From Sphingomonas jeddahensis (GTDB lineage Bacteria; Pseudomonadota; Alphaproteobacteria; Sphingomonadales; Sphingomonadaceae), in the NCBI RefSeq assembly GCF_001981525.1, contig NZ_MPSB01000011.1, forward strand, positions 1-64,000: a stretch of 64,000 bases of DNA. The letters run 5' to 3'. The position numbers and the translations under genes were made by a program. Within the stretch, counting starts at the first letter, position 1; each line of letters begins with the position of its first letter. Shown piece after piece: positions 63,900 through 64,000 of this stretch. The notes under the pieces were generated by a model that was not told the DNA's origin, made no database searches, and saw only the letters and a list, made by a program, of their open reading frames with translations.

Positions 63900-64000
63900 A
63901 ACGCGGGTTATGTCGGCATGGTAATCACCTGTCCAGCGTCCGCGCGCAAATTTATTGAACGCCCGTAAAGGCGTCAGTCGATGCGCTTCAATCCGGCAGC

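Overview
The window looks like a chromosomal segment of a high-GC alphaproteobacterium of the sphingomonad type (Sphingomonas or a close relative). Supporting signs are two long TonB-dependent receptors, MASE1/PAS/GGDEF and PAS-rich hybrid kinase signalling, a UPF0262-family protein, DUF2849 and DUF934 in the sulfite reductase operon, a putative EcfG general-stress promoter (GGAAC-N17-CGTT), and several families of intergenic palindromic repeats. No rRNA, phage, transposase or CRISPR array was seen. This taxonomic call rests on gene content only.

Layout. 1-2.4 kb: end of a polysaccharide cluster (hexapeptide acetyltransferase plus two GT2 glycosyltransferases, all overlapping). 2.4-6.0 kb: a small unknown protein behind tandem TetR-like operators, then an SRPBCC protein / zinc alcohol dehydrogenase / SDR operon behind a strong EcfG-type promoter. 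6.2-16.4 kb: a catabolic island with a TetR regulator, an MpaB-like oxygenase, a TonB receptor, an acyl-CoA ligase, two acyl-CoA dehydrogenases (one very short), a thioesterase, a LuxR regulator without a LuxI, and a dienoyl-CoA-reductase-like SDR. Two 20-bp lux-box-like dyads sit upstream of the receptor operon and of the larger dehydrogenase. 16.7-19.9 kb: cdd, a GH25-like protein, a UPF0262 protein, and divergent dnaB. 20-24 kb: sulfate assimilation (cysH, DUF934, cysI, DUF2849, cobA). 24.3-29.4 kb: a lipoprotein, astD, an alpha/beta hydrolase, an SDR and a GH130-like enzyme.

29.6-39.7 kb: glycan use, with a cation/proton antiporter, a GPH-type sugar symporter, a GH3 beta-glucosidase divergent from a LacI regulator with LacI-type operators, a GH144/glycoamylase-family enzyme, a GH43-F5/8C-FN3 protein and an SDR. 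39.7-48.3 kb: a thioesterase, a diguanylate cyclase, nadE, a hybrid kinase, class I aldolase and a broken O-methyltransferase gene. 48.3-64 kb: tRNA-Gly(TCC), tRNA-Tyr(GTA), rlmB, a ferredoxin, an AlkA-like glycosylase, a DUF2147 protein, an Nramp transporter, a phosphatase, an XpaC-like/TelA pair, a second TonB receptor, typA, a Gfo/Idh/MocA oxidoreductase, an EVE protein, a glycine-zipper exported protein, a DUF3297 protein and a nitronate monooxygenase-family enzyme.

The strongest candidate for an undescribed system is the 6.2-16.4 kb island. Receptor, ligase, dehydrogenase pair and dienoyl-CoA reductase together suggest uptake and beta-oxidation-like breakdown of a hydrophobic, possibly unsaturated or isoprenoid compound. 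The local LuxR protein is the obvious candidate to act at the two matching dyads. The substrate is unknown and the regulatory link is inferred.
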